DNA of 64,000 bases from assembly GCA_004017535.1 (NCBI GenBank), contig SAJS01000004.1, positions 124,001 to 188,000 of the forward strand, written 5' to 3'. Below, one piece after another: positions 35,738 through 44,645 of the stretch. The notes under the pieces were generated by a model. It did not search any database and was not told the DNA's origin. It was given only the letters and a program-made list of their open reading frames with translations. The stretch's first letter is position 1. Every line of letters starts with the position of its first letter. The translations under genes were made by a program, and so were the position numbers. The DNA comes from Mesorhizobium sp. (lineage in GTDB: Bacteria; Pseudomonadota; Alphaproteobacteria; Rhizobiales; Rhizobiaceae).

Positions 35738-36871
35738 TCAGATCACGTAGGATCGCAGAGGCTCGAAGCCGTTGAAGGCGACCGCCGAGTAGGTGGTCGT
35801 GTAGGCCCCGGTGCCTTCGATCAGCACCTCGTCCCCGATGGTCAGCGACAAGGGCAGCGGATAAGGCGTCTTCTCATACATCACGTCGGCCGAATCGCAG
35901 GTCGGGCCGGCGAGCACGCAAGGCGCTGTCTCCGAGCCGTCATGGCGGGTGACCAGCGGGTAGCGGATCGCCTCGTCCATCGTCTCGGCGAGACCGCCGA
36001 ACTTGCCGATGTCGAGGAACACCCAGCGCACATTGTCGTTGTCGGCCTTCTTGGAGATCAGCACGACTTCCGACTTGATGACGCCGGCATTGCCGACCAT
36101 GCCGCGGCCCGGCTCGATGATCGTCTCGGGCAGCGCGTTGCCGAAATGCTTGCGCAACGCCGAGAAGATCGCCTGGCCGTAGGCCTGCGCGGCGGGCACG
36201 TCCTTCAGGTAACGGGTCGGGAAGCCGCCGCCCATGTTGACCATCTTCAAGACGATGCCTTCCTCGGCGAGCGTCGCGAACACCTTCTTGGCGTCGCCCA
36301 GCGCGCGGTCCCAGGCCGTGAGATCCGTCTGCTGCGAGCCGACATGGAACGACACGCCATAGGCGTCGAGGCCGAGGCCCCTGGCATGGCGCAGCACGTC
36401 GACGGCCATCGCGGGCACGCAGCCGAACTTGCGCGACAGCGGCCACTCGGCGCCCTCGCCGTCGGTCAGCACGCGGCAGAACACGCGCGAGCCGGGGGCG
36501 ACGCGGGCGATCTTCTCCACCTCCTCGACGCAGTCCACGGCGTAGAGGCGAATGCCGAGCTGGTAGGCGCGTGCGATGTCACGCTCCTTCTTGATGGTGT
36601 TGCCGAAGGAAATGCGATCGGCCTGCGCGCCGGCATCCATCGCCATCTCGACCTCGGCAACCGATGCGGTGTCGAAGGACGAGCCCATCGCAGCAAGGAG
36701 GCGCAGGATCTCCGGCGCCGGGTTTGCTTTCACCGCATAATAGATCTTGGAATCGGGCAGCGCCTTCTCGAAGGCGCGGAAATTGTCGCGCACGACATCG
36801 AGGTCTACGACGAGGCAAGGGCCGTTCGGACGTCGGGTGGCGAGAAAGTCAAGGATGCGCTGGGTGGCCAT
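35738..36871 (-). CDS. odc2: Ornithine/lysine decarboxylase, PLP-dependent (alanine racemase fold)
   Basis: 377 residues. Converts ornithine (and probably lysine) to putrescine (cadaverine). The PLP lysine is in YYAVKANP (Lys48), then FDTASVAEVEMAMDAGA, HVGSQQTD, the phosphate-binding GGGFPT and EPGRGMVGNAG. The C-terminal Cys-Asp pair GPTCDSADV contributes from the second subunit; it is a group IV fold enzyme as in rhizobial Odc2. Putrescine would feed homospermidine synthase at 61925. A long structured leader precedes the gene. Confidence 0.92.
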   Translation of the reverse strand: MATQRILDFLATRRPNGPCLVVDLDVVRDNFRAFEKALPDSKIYYAVKANPAPEILRLLAAMGSSFDTASVAEVEMAMDAGAQADRISFGNTIKKERDIARAYQLGIRLYAVDCVEEVEKIARVAPGSRVFCRVLTDGEGAEWPLSRKFGCVPAMAVDVLRHARGLGLDAYGVSFHVGSQQTDLTAWDRALGDAKKVFATLAEEGIVLKMVNMGGGFPTRYLKDVPAAQAYGQAIFSALRKHFGNALPETIIEPGRGMVGNAGVIKSEVVLISKKADNDNVRWVFLDIGKFGGLAETMDEAIRYPLVTRHDGSETAPCVLAGPTCDSADVMYEKTPYPLPLSLTIGDEVLIEGTGAYTTTYSAVAFNGFEPLRSYVI

Positions 36872-37308
36872 CGGGTCTCTCCATAACGCCTTTCGGCGCG
36901 CACAAAGGCTGCGGAACGCGGGCGCTCAGCCTCGCGAACTCGCGGTCAAACAAAGGCGGGACGTCAAATTCATGGAACCAGCCGGTGGAGACCCCGGAAC
37001 CATGAAATGCCGTCTCGCGGCGATGAACCTTGGCCTTGCCCGGCCTCGGTTCGCTTTGTCTGCCTTGGCTTGGATGGGAGACCCCGTCCGCACTGCCGGC
37101 AATGAAGGTGTGCCTCTTTAGTAACCCCGGTCTTTGGACAACCGGAAGAGAACCAGAAAGGCCCGCACCGTCGTTGCTTCAAGGTGTCCTCGGTCTTGTG
37201 GTTGGCCACTGACCGACTGGAGGGGTTGGCTCCAGTTACCTTACCGATTGCCCTCACCATTCGAGGATCGGCGGACACCCACAGGCACGTGCGACTTTGG
37301 GCAAGCGC
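36872..37308 (-). ncRNA. Candidate speF-type RNA leader of the decarboxylase gene
   Basis: About 430 bases without a convincing gene lie between a predicted start site and the decarboxylase ATG on the minus strand. Several local inverted repeats occur, for example TTCATGG/CCATGAA around 36970-37010. The speF RNA motif is known as a roughly 400-base leader upstream of alphaproteobacterial ornithine decarboxylases, so length, position and gene all fit. A 96-codon frame (37260 to 36970, minus) runs through it and could be a leader peptide. The covariance model was not checked. Confidence 0.55.
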
Positions 37309-37337
37309 GATATAGGAGCGAAGGGTTTCACAATCAA
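37309..37337 (-). promoter_or_regulatory. Predicted sigma-70-type promoter of the decarboxylase leader
   Basis: On the minus strand TTGATT (37332-37337) and TATATC (37309-37314) are separated by 17 bases, matching -35 and -10 elements with ideal spacing. It points to the decarboxylase 430 bases away. Confidence 0.55.
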
Positions 37338-37412
37338 TAAAAATCGTAAGCCCAGGTTGTAAAATTTCTGGCATCGAACAATGTTGGCCACACCGTATCC
37401 GGAAATCGAACG

Positions 37413-38609
37413 ATGCCAGGAACTCAAGGACCGCTGAACGCCTTCCTCGATCTGCGCCAAATGCCTGTGGCGAACGCGGAATTGGGCCCGCTCGCCGGCC
37501 TGCGCCTGGCCGTCAAGGACATCTATGACGTCGCCGGCTACCGCACCGGCTGCGGCAACCCGCAGAAATACGAGGAGGCGCATGCCGCCTCGCGCACGGC
37601 CGAAGCGGTGCAGGCCATCCTCGATGCCGGCGCGCGATTCGTCGGCAAGACCCAGACCGACGAGCTGGCCTTCTCGCTGTTCGGCCAGAACGCGCATTTC
37701 CCCTACCCGGTCAATCCCGCCGCGCCCGACCGCGTCACCGGCGGCTCCTCTTCCGGCTCGGCGGCCGCGGTTGCCGGCGGGCTGGCGAACATCGCCACCG
37801 GCTCCGACACCGGCGGCTCGATCCGCGCGCCGGCGAGCTTCTGCGGCCTGATCGGGCTACGCACCACCCATGGCCGCATCTCGCTCGACGGGGCGATGAA
37901 GCTGGCATCGAGCTTCGACACGTTCGGCTGGTTCGCCGACGACATCGAGACCTATGAGACGGTAGGCAAGCTTCTGCTCGGCCGCGACCCGCATCAGCAC
38001 CCGATCAACCGCCCGCTGTCGATCCGCTGGCTGGACGCCTTCGTCATGGGTCCGGCGGAGGCCGCGCAATATGCGCGCATGAAGGCGCTGGCCGCCTCTG
38101 TCATAGGCCAGCCCGTGGAGACCGAATATGCCTTCGCCTCGTTCCCCGACGAGCTTTACTGGTGCTTTCGCCGCCTGCAGGCCTTCGAGGCCTGGCGTGA
38201 GCATGGCCCGTGGATTTCGGCCGGCGGTCGCCTCAGCCCGGGCGTCGGGGAGCGTTTTGCCTTCGGCCGCACCATAGACGCCAAAACTGCCGCCGCCGAA
38301 GCGGCGCGGCGGCTGGCTTTCCGGGCCGAGCTTGGCGCCTTGCTTGGCAATAACGGCTTTCTCGTCCTGCCCACCGTTCCCGGCGCGGCGCCGCTCGCCG
38401 CCAGCACCCCGGAACAGTTCCTGACCTACCGCGAAAGGGCGCTGCATCTCTTATGCCTTTCGGGTCTTTCGGGCTTTCCGCAGATCACCTTGCCGATCGG
38501 CTCCGTCGACGGCGCACCCTTCGGCCTGTCGCTGCTTGGGCCTTCCGGCAGCGACGTTGCCCTGATACGGCTCGGCCGCAAGATTCTCGACGCGGCACGA
38601 AAGATCTGA
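37413..38609 (+). CDS. Amidase (amidase signature family)
   Basis: 398 residues, somewhat shorter than the family mean of 450-500. The catalytic Lys is in LAVKDIYDV (Lys35), the cis-Ser loop in GGSSSGSAAA (about 110-119), and the nucleophile Ser in TGSDTGGSIRAPASFCG (about 131-147). Such enzymes hydrolyse small amides such as indole acetamide or allophanate; nothing narrows the substrate. The LysR gene begins 2 bases after the stop and is probably co-transcribed. Confidence 0.88.
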   Translation: MPGTQGPLNAFLDLRQMPVANAELGPLAGLRLAVKDIYDVAGYRTGCGNPQKYEEAHAASRTAEAVQAILDAGARFVGKTQTDELAFSLFGQNAHFPYPVNPAAPDRVTGGSSSGSAAAVAGGLANIATGSDTGGSIRAPASFCGLIGLRTTHGRISLDGAMKLASSFDTFGWFADDIETYETVGKLLLGRDPHQHPINRPLSIRWLDAFVMGPAEAAQYARMKALAASVIGQPVETEYAFASFPDELYWCFRRLQAFEAWREHGPWISAGGRLSPGVGERFAFGRTIDAKTAAAEAARRLAFRAELGALLGNNGFLVLPTVPGAAPLAASTPEQFLTYRERALHLLCLSGLSGFPQITLPIGSVDGAPFGLSLLGPSGSDVALIRLGRKILDAARKI

Positions 38610-38611
38610 CC

Positions 38612-39514
38612 ATGGATACATTGACCCGCATGCGCGCCTTCATCGACGTGGTCGAGGCGGAGGGCTTTTCGGCCGCGGCGCGCAAGATCGGCCGCTCCAA
38701 GGCGCTGTTGTCGAAATATGTGCGCGAGCTGGAGGACGAGCTCGGCGCGCTGCTCTTGAACCGCACCACGCGCCAGTTCTCGCTGACCGAAGCCGGCCAC
38801 ACCTATTATCAGCGCGCTTCGGAGATCGTACGCGAGGTCGATAGCCTTGCCGAGGCGGTGCGCCAGTCTTCCGGCGACGTCCGCGGCAGGATCAAGCTGT
38901 CGGCCGCCCGCACCTTCGCCGACGCGCCGATCGGTCAGTCGCTGGTCGATTTCGCCAGGCAGCATCCCGACATCGTGCTCGACATCCATCTCGACGACCG
39001 CTTTGTCGATCTGGTCGAGGAGGGTTTCGACCTTGCCGTGCGCATCTCGCGGCTGGAGAACTCCTCGCTGATCGCCAGGCGGCTGGCGCCGTTCTCGGTC
39101 AGGCTGTGCGCGTCGCCCGAGCTGATCGCCAGGCATGGCGCGCCGACACGCCCGCAGGACCTCGCCAACCTGCCCTGCATCGTCGACACCAACGGCCGCT
39201 CGCTGGCCAACTGGCGCTTCAAGGGCGAAGGCGAGGAATCCATCAGCGTCGCCGTTTCCGGGCCTATCGAGGTCAACAGCCCGATCGTGGCGAGAGCCGC
39301 CGCGCTCTCCGGCCTGGGCTTTGCCATGCTGCCCGATTTCATCGCCGCCCCCGACCTCGCGTCCGGCAAGCTGGTCACCGCGCTCGACGATCGCATCCTG
39401 GCCGGCACCGGCATCTTCGCCGTCTACCCGCACCGCCGCTATCTGCCTGCCAAGGTAAGGGTCTTCGTCGACTTCCTGGTGCACTGGTTCAGGACTCGCG
39501 ACACGGGCGCCTGA
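38612..39514 (+). CDS. LysR family transcriptional regulator
   Basis: 300 residues from ATG 38612; upstream in-frame codons would overlap the amidase. The winged helix is at 1-62 (MRAFIDVVEAEGFSAAARKIGRSKALLSKYVRELE, LLNRTTRQFSLTEAG). The effector domain follows (about 90-295), with DVRGRIKLSAARTFA and LGFAMLPDFIAA, typical of the CrgA/DsdC-like subgroup. Unlike most LysR genes it lies downstream of its likely target in the same direction. Confidence 0.9.
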   Translation: MDTLTRMRAFIDVVEAEGFSAAARKIGRSKALLSKYVRELEDELGALLLNRTTRQFSLTEAGHTYYQRASEIVREVDSLAEAVRQSSGDVRGRIKLSAARTFADAPIGQSLVDFARQHPDIVLDIHLDDRFVDLVEEGFDLAVRISRLENSSLIARRLAPFSVRLCASPELIARHGAPTRPQDLANLPCIVDTNGRSLANWRFKGEGEESISVAVSGPIEVNSPIVARAAALSGLGFAMLPDFIAAPDLASGKLVTALDDRILAGTGIFAVYPHRRYLPAKVRVFVDFLVHWFRTRDTGA

Positions 39515-39571
39515 GCAAGCGTCCCAATTTCGCCCCCTTTCTGCTAACTCTCGGGCTCGCCCTAGAAGTCA

Positions 39572-40258
39572 ATGGAATCGCGGCACGGAATGCATCTGAA
39601 ACGGCAAGCAACCATGCTGGCTTCGGCCCTTGCGGCCACATTGGCCTCGGTCGAGCAGGCTGAAGTCCATCCGCATGTCTTCGCCGAAGCCCGGCTCGAC
39701 GTCATCCTCAGCCAGGATCACCAAAGTGTGACGGCGCTGCGCCACCTTTGGCGCTTCGACGACCTGTTTTCGAGTACAGTGATGATGGAGTTCGACAAGA
39801 ACTCCGATCTGAAGCTTGACGACAAAGAGCTCAAGGAAGTGGCCGATACCGTCCATTCCTCGCTGGCCGAGTTCAACTACTTCCAGCTCGTCACCCAGGA
39901 CGGCAAGGACGTGCCCATGGTGCCGCCACCGCATCTGATGGCGAATTTCGACAACGACCAGCTGATCATCCTGTTCGAGTCGCAGCCGAAGACGCCGATC
40001 AAGCTTGCCGGCAAGATCGACATCGGTGTCTACGATCCGACCTTCTACACCGCGATCGACTTCACCGACGACGCGAACATGACCGTCGAAGGCCTGCCCT
40101 CGACCTGCACCAAGAAGGTCATCCGTCCGGATCCGGACGAGGCGATCAAGGAAAATCAGAAGACCCTGACGGACGCGTTCTTCAACGATCCGACAGGCAC
40201 CGACATGAGCAAGATCTTCGCCACCAAGCTCGAATTGGACTGTCCGCCGGAAGGATGA
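39572..40258 (+). CDS. DUF1007 periplasmic protein paired with a NicO transporter
   Basis: 228 residues (222 if started at ATG 39590). A short export signal (MLASALAATLASVEQAEVHPHVF) leads to the DUF1007 core with HPHVFAEARLDVI near the mature start and LRHLWRFDDLFSSTVMMEFDKNSD. Proteins of this family are encoded beside NicO/RcnA-type exporters or zinc ABC systems and are thought to assist metal transport. The transporter gene follows at once, so a two-gene unit is likely. Confidence 0.8.
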   Translation: MESRHGMHLKRQATMLASALAATLASVEQAEVHPHVFAEARLDVILSQDHQSVTALRHLWRFDDLFSSTVMMEFDKNSDLKLDDKELKEVADTVHSSLAEFNYFQLVTQDGKDVPMVPPPHLMANFDNDQLIILFESQPKTPIKLAGKIDIGVYDPTFYTAIDFTDDANMTVEGLPSTCTKKVIRPDPDEAIKENQKTLTDAFFNDPTGTDMSKIFATKLELDCPPEG

Positions 40259-40265
40259 TTTGGTG

Positions 40266-41579
40266 ATGAAACCGTTCTTACGCGCAAGCAGGTACCGCAA
40301 AAATGTCACACGGTTTTGCGATCGGAACCTGCGACAGACAAGGGAATCCAAGCGGATATTCGTGGGGCATCCCACGAATATCCGCTTGGCGCTTGGCCTG
40401 CTGGCCGCCACCTTGGTGATCGCCCACCTGCCCGGCGCCGCGCATGCGCAAAGCTCGCTGGGCATCGGCACCAATGACGGCATGGCGCCGACCACCACGG
40501 GTCCGTTCGCCCATATCCTGATGTGGATCAATCTCAGGCAGCAGGAATTCTACCATTCGCTGGCGGCGGCCATGAAGGCGATGCGCCAGGACGGCAGCAA
40601 GCTCTGGCTGCTGATCGGCCTGTCCTTCGCGTACGGCATCTTCCACGCCGCCGGCCCCGGCCACGGCAAGGCGGTGATCTCGTCCTACATGGTCGCCAAT
40701 GAAGTCGCGCTGAGGCGCGGCATCCTGCTGTCCTTCGTTTCGGCGCTGCTGCAGGGCCTGACGGCGGTGGTGGTCATGATGCTTGCCTATTTCGTGCTGC
40801 GCGGCACCGCGATCTCGATGACCGACGCCGCCTGGTTCCTCGAAATTTCCAGCTTTGTGCTGGTCACCTTGTTCGGCGCCTGGCTGCTTTGGCGCAAGCT
40901 CGGCCCATCGGTACTGCGCCTCTTCGGCAGGACGCCCGCCTACAGCCTGTCGGCCGCCCATTCCGGCCATTCGCATGGCGGGCATTCCCACGCGCACGCT
41001 CACGCGCATTCCCATGCCGGCCATTCTCATGCGCACGCGCACGCCGCGCATTCCCATGCCTTGCAGGTGCACGACGATCACGATCATGGCCATACACATA
41101 GCCATGATCACGGCGCGCACGATCTCCATCATCACGACCATGCCGCGCACAGCCACAGTCATGGACATCAGCATCACGACCACGACCCGGGCGAAGTCTG
41201 CGAGACCTGCGGCCATTCGCATGCGCCGGATCCGGCGATGCTGTCGGGCGACCGCTTCGACTGGAAGACCGCCTGGTCGGCGGTGGCCGCCGTCGGCATC
41301 CGCCCCTGCTCCGGCGCGCTGATCGTGCTGAGCTTCGCGCTGCTCAACGGACTTTGGCTCGGCGGGCTGCTGTCGGTGCTGGCGATGTCGATCGGCACCG
41401 CGATCACCGTCTCGGCGCTGGCGACGATCGCCGTGACGGCCAAGAACTGGGCAGTCTATTTCGCCGGCGACGGCCGCATCGGCAACCGTATCCATTCCAT
41501 CGTCGAGATCGGCGGCGCCGCCTTCATTTTCATCGTCGGCTTGCTGCTTCTGTCGGCCAGCCTGTCGGGCGGCGCCTGA
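40266..41579 (+). CDS. NicO/RcnA-type nickel-cobalt transporter
   Basis: 437 residues from ATG 40266. Signature metal motifs are HAAGPGHGKAVISSYM (about 127-142) and GIRPCSGAL (about 342-350), with six or so spans. A cytoplasmic or periplasmic loop (about 236-320) has more than 40 histidines in HSHAHAHAHS-like runs, fitting metal binding. The first 40 residues are encoded by two palindromic elements and do not resemble the family; the family-like part starts at LALGLLAATLVIAHLPGAAHA. A TTG at 40386 inside the palindrome is an alternative start, so the N-terminus is uncertain. Confidence 0.83.
   Translation: MKPFLRASRYRKNVTRFCDRNLRQTRESKRIFVGHPTNIRLALGLLAATLVIAHLPGAAHAQSSLGIGTNDGMAPTTTGPFAHILMWINLRQQEFYHSLAAAMKAMRQDGSKLWLLIGLSFAYGIFHAAGPGHGKAVISSYMVANEVALRRGILLSFVSALLQGLTAVVVMMLAYFVLRGTAISMTDAAWFLEISSFVLVTLFGAWLLWRKLGPSVLRLFGRTPAYSLSAAHSGHSHGGHSHAHAHAHSHAGHSHAHAHAAHSHALQVHDDHDHGHTHSHDHGAHDLHHHDHAAHSHSHGHQHHDHDPGEVCETCGHSHAPDPAMLSGDRFDWKTAWSAVAAVGIRPCSGALIVLSFALLNGLWLGGLLSVLAMSIGTAITVSALATIAVTAKNWAVYFAGDGRIGNRIHSIVEIGGAAFIFIVGLLLLSASLSGGA
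40288..40389 (+). repeat. Two adjacent palindromes at the start of the NicO gene
   Basis: First: GCAGGTACCG (40288-40297) pairs with CGGAACCTGC (40323-40332), with inner CAAAA/TTTTG, similar to the other repeats. Second: 19-base arms at 40348-40366 and 40371-40389 are perfectly complementary around GCAT, starting CCAAGCGGATATTCG. Because it is nearly symmetrical, both strands encode almost the same peptide (RIFVG-PTNIRL). Confidence 0.85.
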
Positions 41580-41646
41580 TTATGAGCAGTGCCCCCAAGC
41601 GATGTTGAGCTTCGGGTTAGGCCAGCATCACCAGTATCGACGGACG

Positions 41647-42621
41647 TCAGGCGATCTTGCCGCCGAGCTCGTCCTCAATATGCGCACGGATGATCTCGTC
41701 GAAATTCTTCTCAGCGGCAAAGCCGAGTTCCCGCGCCCGCCTTGCCTCGAACCGGGTCGGCCAGCCTTTGACGATCGCCCAGATCGTTTCGTCGGGCTGC
41801 TCGCGGATCCGCTTTGCGACTTCGGCGCCGGCAATGCGCTCCAGCGCCTCGATCTGCTCGCCGACGGTGACGGCGACTCCGGGCATGGTGAGGTTGCGAC
41901 GCGGTCCGACCTTGTCGCCGTCGATTTCGGCCGCATGGATGAGGAAATTGACCGCCGAGCGCGGGCTGGCATGGGTGTGCAGCACCGAGCGCGGCACGGG
42001 CAGGATCGCCTCCTGCCCGGCGAGCGGCTCGCGGATGATGCCTGAGAAGAAGCTGGAGGCCGCCTTGTTCGGCTTGCCGGGGCGCACGCAGATCGTCGGC
42101 AGCCGGATGCCTATGCCGTCGAAAAAGCCGCGCCGCGTGTAGTCGGCGAGCAGCGCTTCGCTCATCTGCTTCTGCGTGCCGTATGAGGTGAGCGGCGTCG
42201 GATGGAACTCGTCCGGAATGACATCCGGAAAGGGCGCGCCAAAGACCGCGATCGAAGAGGTGAACACGAGGCGCGGCGCGAAGGCCGCCAGCCGCACGGC
42301 GTCGAACAGCGCCCGCGTGCCATCGAGATTGACCCGGTAGCCGAGATCGAAATTGGCTTCCGCTTCGCCCGAGACGATGCCCGCCAGATGGAAGATCACG
42401 TCCGGGCGCGGAGCCACGAGGGCCGCCATGGCGCCTGGCGCGGATAGATCGCCGGTGTGGATCGAGACATCTACGCCCGCGAGCGCCGGCGGCTGCGGCG
42501 CCACGATGTCATGCAGGTCGAGCGCCGTTATCTTGCGCCCGCGCAAGGCGCCGTCCCTCGCCAGCCGCGCTACAAGCTTGCGACCCACCATGCCGGCCGC
42601 ACCCGTGATCAGAATTCTCAT
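41647..42621 (-). CDS. denD: D-erythronate dehydrogenase (extended SDR)
   Basis: 324 residues from ATG 42621. Rossmann motif GAAGMVGRKL (about 7-16), then FHLAGIVSGEAEANFDLGYRVN, catalytic TSSIAVFGAP, and SYGTQKQMSEALL with the YxxxK pair. These blocks match the DenD type that oxidises D-erythronate to 2-oxo-tetronate in four-carbon sugar acid breakdown. Partner genes denA or denC are not adjacent, so the exact substrate is an inference from family similarity. A small membrane-protein gene is 2 bases upstream. Confidence 0.78.
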   Translation of the reverse strand: MRILITGAAGMVGRKLVARLARDGALRGRKITALDLHDIVAPQPPALAGVDVSIHTGDLSAPGAMAALVAPRPDVIFHLAGIVSGEAEANFDLGYRVNLDGTRALFDAVRLAAFAPRLVFTSSIAVFGAPFPDVIPDEFHPTPLTSYGTQKQMSEALLADYTRRGFFDGIGIRLPTICVRPGKPNKAASSFFSGIIREPLAGQEAILPVPRSVLHTHASPRSAVNFLIHAAEIDGDKVGPRRNLTMPGVAVTVGEQIEALERIAGAEVAKRIREQPDETIWAIVKGWPTRFEARRARELGFAAEKNFDEIIRAHIEDELGGKIA

Positions 42622-42623
42622 CT

Positions 42624-42830
42624 TCAGAGACCTTTCTTGCGTTGGCTGCGTCCGCGCAGCCATAGGACGACGAACAGCCCGACCATGAAGACCACCGCGA
42701 TGACGGCCGCCAGCACCGTCGACACCTTGCCCGCGGCCAGCATGATGGCCGGCAGGAAATAGGCGGAGAGACCGAACACGAGCAGTATCACAGCCGCGGC
42801 AATCGCCGCGTTGCGTGTGTCACGATCCAT
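42624..42830 (-). CDS. Small membrane protein of unknown function
   Basis: 68 residues with two membrane spans (about 8-30 and 36-59), IAAAVILLVFGLSAYFLPAIML and VIAVVFMVGLFVVLWLRG, and a positive tail SQRKKGL. No family recognised. Its stop lies 2 bases before the denD start, so it is in the same unit. Confidence 0.65.
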   Translation of the reverse strand: MDRDTRNAAIAAAVILLVFGLSAYFLPAIMLAAGKVSTVLAAVIAVVFMVGLFVVLWLRGRSQRKKGL

Positions 42831-42873
42831 CAGCAGGCTTTCCTGGCTTCGAGGCTGTTAGGCATAATCCTGA

Positions 42874-43863
42874 TCAGTGATAGTGCCGGCGATCGGTGGG
42901 CGCGCCATGCGTATGATCGTGATCATGGTGATGGCCATGCTCGTCATGACTGTCGGCGCATTGCCCGAATTCCGGTTCGACGGTGGCATGATCGATGCCG
43001 TGCTTGGCGGAAAGCCGTTTCTTGATGGCGCTGACCGCTACATGCGGATCGACGCCGTCATTCAAGCAGGCATGCAGCGTCGCCATGTTGGAGGTGCCGT
43101 CGAGCGACCAGACATGCATATGATGCACCTCGCGCACGCCCTTGACCGCGCCTTCGATGTCCTTGGCGATCACGTCGCGATCGAGGCTTGCCGGCACGCC
43201 TTCGAGCAGGACATGCGCCGCCTCGCGCATCAGAGACCATGCCGTCGACAGGATGAGCAGCGACACCAGCACCGACAGGATAGGATCGATCGGCGTCCAG
43301 CCGGTTGCTAGGATGATGAGGGCTGCCGCGATGGCCGCGGCGGAGCCCAGCAGGTCGCCCAGCACATGCAGGATAGCGCCGCGCATGTTGAGGCTCTCGC
43401 GGTCCCCGCCATGCAGCACGAAGAAGGAGGCGATGTTGACCAGCAGGCCTGCCACCGCCACCACCAGCATCGGCCCGCCAAGCACGGGCGCCGGGTTCAT
43501 CAGCCGCCCCCAGGCCTCGTAGACGATCCAGAGCGCGATGACGAAGATGGCGATGCCGTTGGTGTAGGCGACCAGCGTCTTCACCCGGCCGAAGCCATAG
43601 GTCAGGCGTCCGGTGGCCGGCCGTCCGGCGAGATGGAAGGCGTACCAGGCAAGGCCGAGCGCGATCAAATCGGCAAGCATATGGCCGGAGTCCGCGAGCA
43701 GCGCCAGCGATCCGGTGAGCAGACCGCCGAGCGCCTCGGCGACCATGAAGCCGCCAGTCAGACAGGCCGCGATCAGCACCCGCCTCTTGTCGGCCGAGCC
43801 GTGCACATGCCCGGCGCCGTGGCTATGACCGGCGGAACCGTGATCATGCGAAGCGTGCGCCAT
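42874..43863 (-). CDS. Cation diffusion facilitator (zinc/cobalt efflux)
   Basis: 329 residues from ATG 43863, supported by ACAGGAG 9 bases upstream. Six spans with metal-site pairs GSLALLADSGHMLADLIAL in span 2 and HVLGDLLGSAAA in span 5. The cytoplasmic domain follows (about 205-290, HHMHVWSLDGTSNMATLHA). Both ends are histidine-rich (HASHDHGSAGHSHGAGHVHG; HDEHGHHHDHDHTHG), which suggests zinc binding. CzcD/ZitB-like; expels zinc, cobalt or cadmium in exchange for protons. Confidence 0.92.
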   Translation of the reverse strand: MAHASHDHGSAGHSHGAGHVHGSADKRRVLIAACLTGGFMVAEALGGLLTGSLALLADSGHMLADLIALGLAWYAFHLAGRPATGRLTYGFGRVKTLVAYTNGIAIFVIALWIVYEAWGRLMNPAPVLGGPMLVVAVAGLLVNIASFFVLHGGDRESLNMRGAILHVLGDLLGSAAAIAAALIILATGWTPIDPILSVLVSLLILSTAWSLMREAAHVLLEGVPASLDRDVIAKDIEGAVKGVREVHHMHVWSLDGTSNMATLHACLNDGVDPHVAVSAIKKRLSAKHGIDHATVEPEFGQCADSHDEHGHHHDHDHTHGAPTDRRHYH

Positions 43864-43876
43864 CGTCAAACTCCTG

Positions 43877-44563
43877 TCACGCTCCGAAGTCGGCGCGGAA
43901 ATCCTCAAGGCGCCGCTTCTGGCCGCCTTCGTCATCGAAATTCGCCGGATCGAGCCAGGCTTCGTAGGCCTTGCGCAAGGCCGGCCATTCCTTGTCGATG
44001 ATCGAATACCACGCCGTATCGCGGTTTTCACCCTTGACCACAAGATGCTGGCGGAAGATGCCTTCGAACTTGAAACCGAAGCGCTCGGCGGCGCGTTTCG
44101 AGGGTGCGTTGCGGTTGTTGCATTTCCACTCGTAGCGCCGGTAGCCGAGGTCGTCGAAAAGATATCTCGCAAACAGGAACTGCGCCTCGGTCGCCGCCGG
44201 CTTGCGCGAGATCAGCGGCCCCCAATAGATGTTGCCGATTTCACCAACGCCGTTGGCGGCGTCGATGCGCATCAGCGTCTGGCGCCCGGCGATCTTGCCG
44301 CTCGCCTTGTCGATGACGGTGAAGAACAGCGGATCCTCGCTGGCTTCCGCCTTGTCGAGCCAGGGCTGGAAGGCTGCGCGGGTTTCCGGCGGGTAGTCGG
44401 GCAGCCAGGCGAAACGCCCGCCGGCATCGGAAACCGAGGAGGCCTCGTAGAGGCCGTCGCCATGTTTCGCCGCGCTCAGCGGCTCGAGCCGGACGGTGCG
44501 TCCCTCGATCGTCTTACGCTCCGGCCGTGGGCGCGGCTGCCAATTCTTCAGATCTTCCGACAC
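43877..44563 (-). CDS. RimJ/RimL-type GNAT acetyltransferase
   Basis: 228 residues from GTG 44563, which has GGAG 6 bases upstream; longer frames run into the divergent promoter region. Family blocks are GRTVRLEPLSAAKHGDGLY, GRQTLMRIDAANGVGEIGNIYWGP, YLFDDLGYRRYEWKCNNRNAPSKRAAERFGF and FEGIFRQHLVVKGENRDTAWYSI. Such proteins acetylate N-terminal amines or small amines. Separated by 13 bases from the CDF gene on the same strand. Confidence 0.85.
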   Translation of the reverse strand: MSEDLKNWQPRPRPERKTIEGRTVRLEPLSAAKHGDGLYEASSVSDAGGRFAWLPDYPPETRAAFQPWLDKAEASEDPLFFTVIDKASGKIAGRQTLMRIDAANGVGEIGNIYWGPLISRKPAATEAQFLFARYLFDDLGYRRYEWKCNNRNAPSKRAAERFGFKFEGIFRQHLVVKGENRDTAWYSIIDKEWPALRKAYEAWLDPANFDDEGGQKRRLEDFRADFGA

Positions 44564-44645
44564 CGGCCACTCCAATCCGTTGACTTTTCCCAGCGGACGG
44601 TCACAAAAACGCTCGCTCACAGAAAGAACCACAGGGACGGGAAAA

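Noticed and set aside
36970-37260. 96-codon frame in the decarboxylase leader as a normal protein gene
   Set aside because: No family resemblance and no clear ribosome site; kept only as a possible leader peptide.
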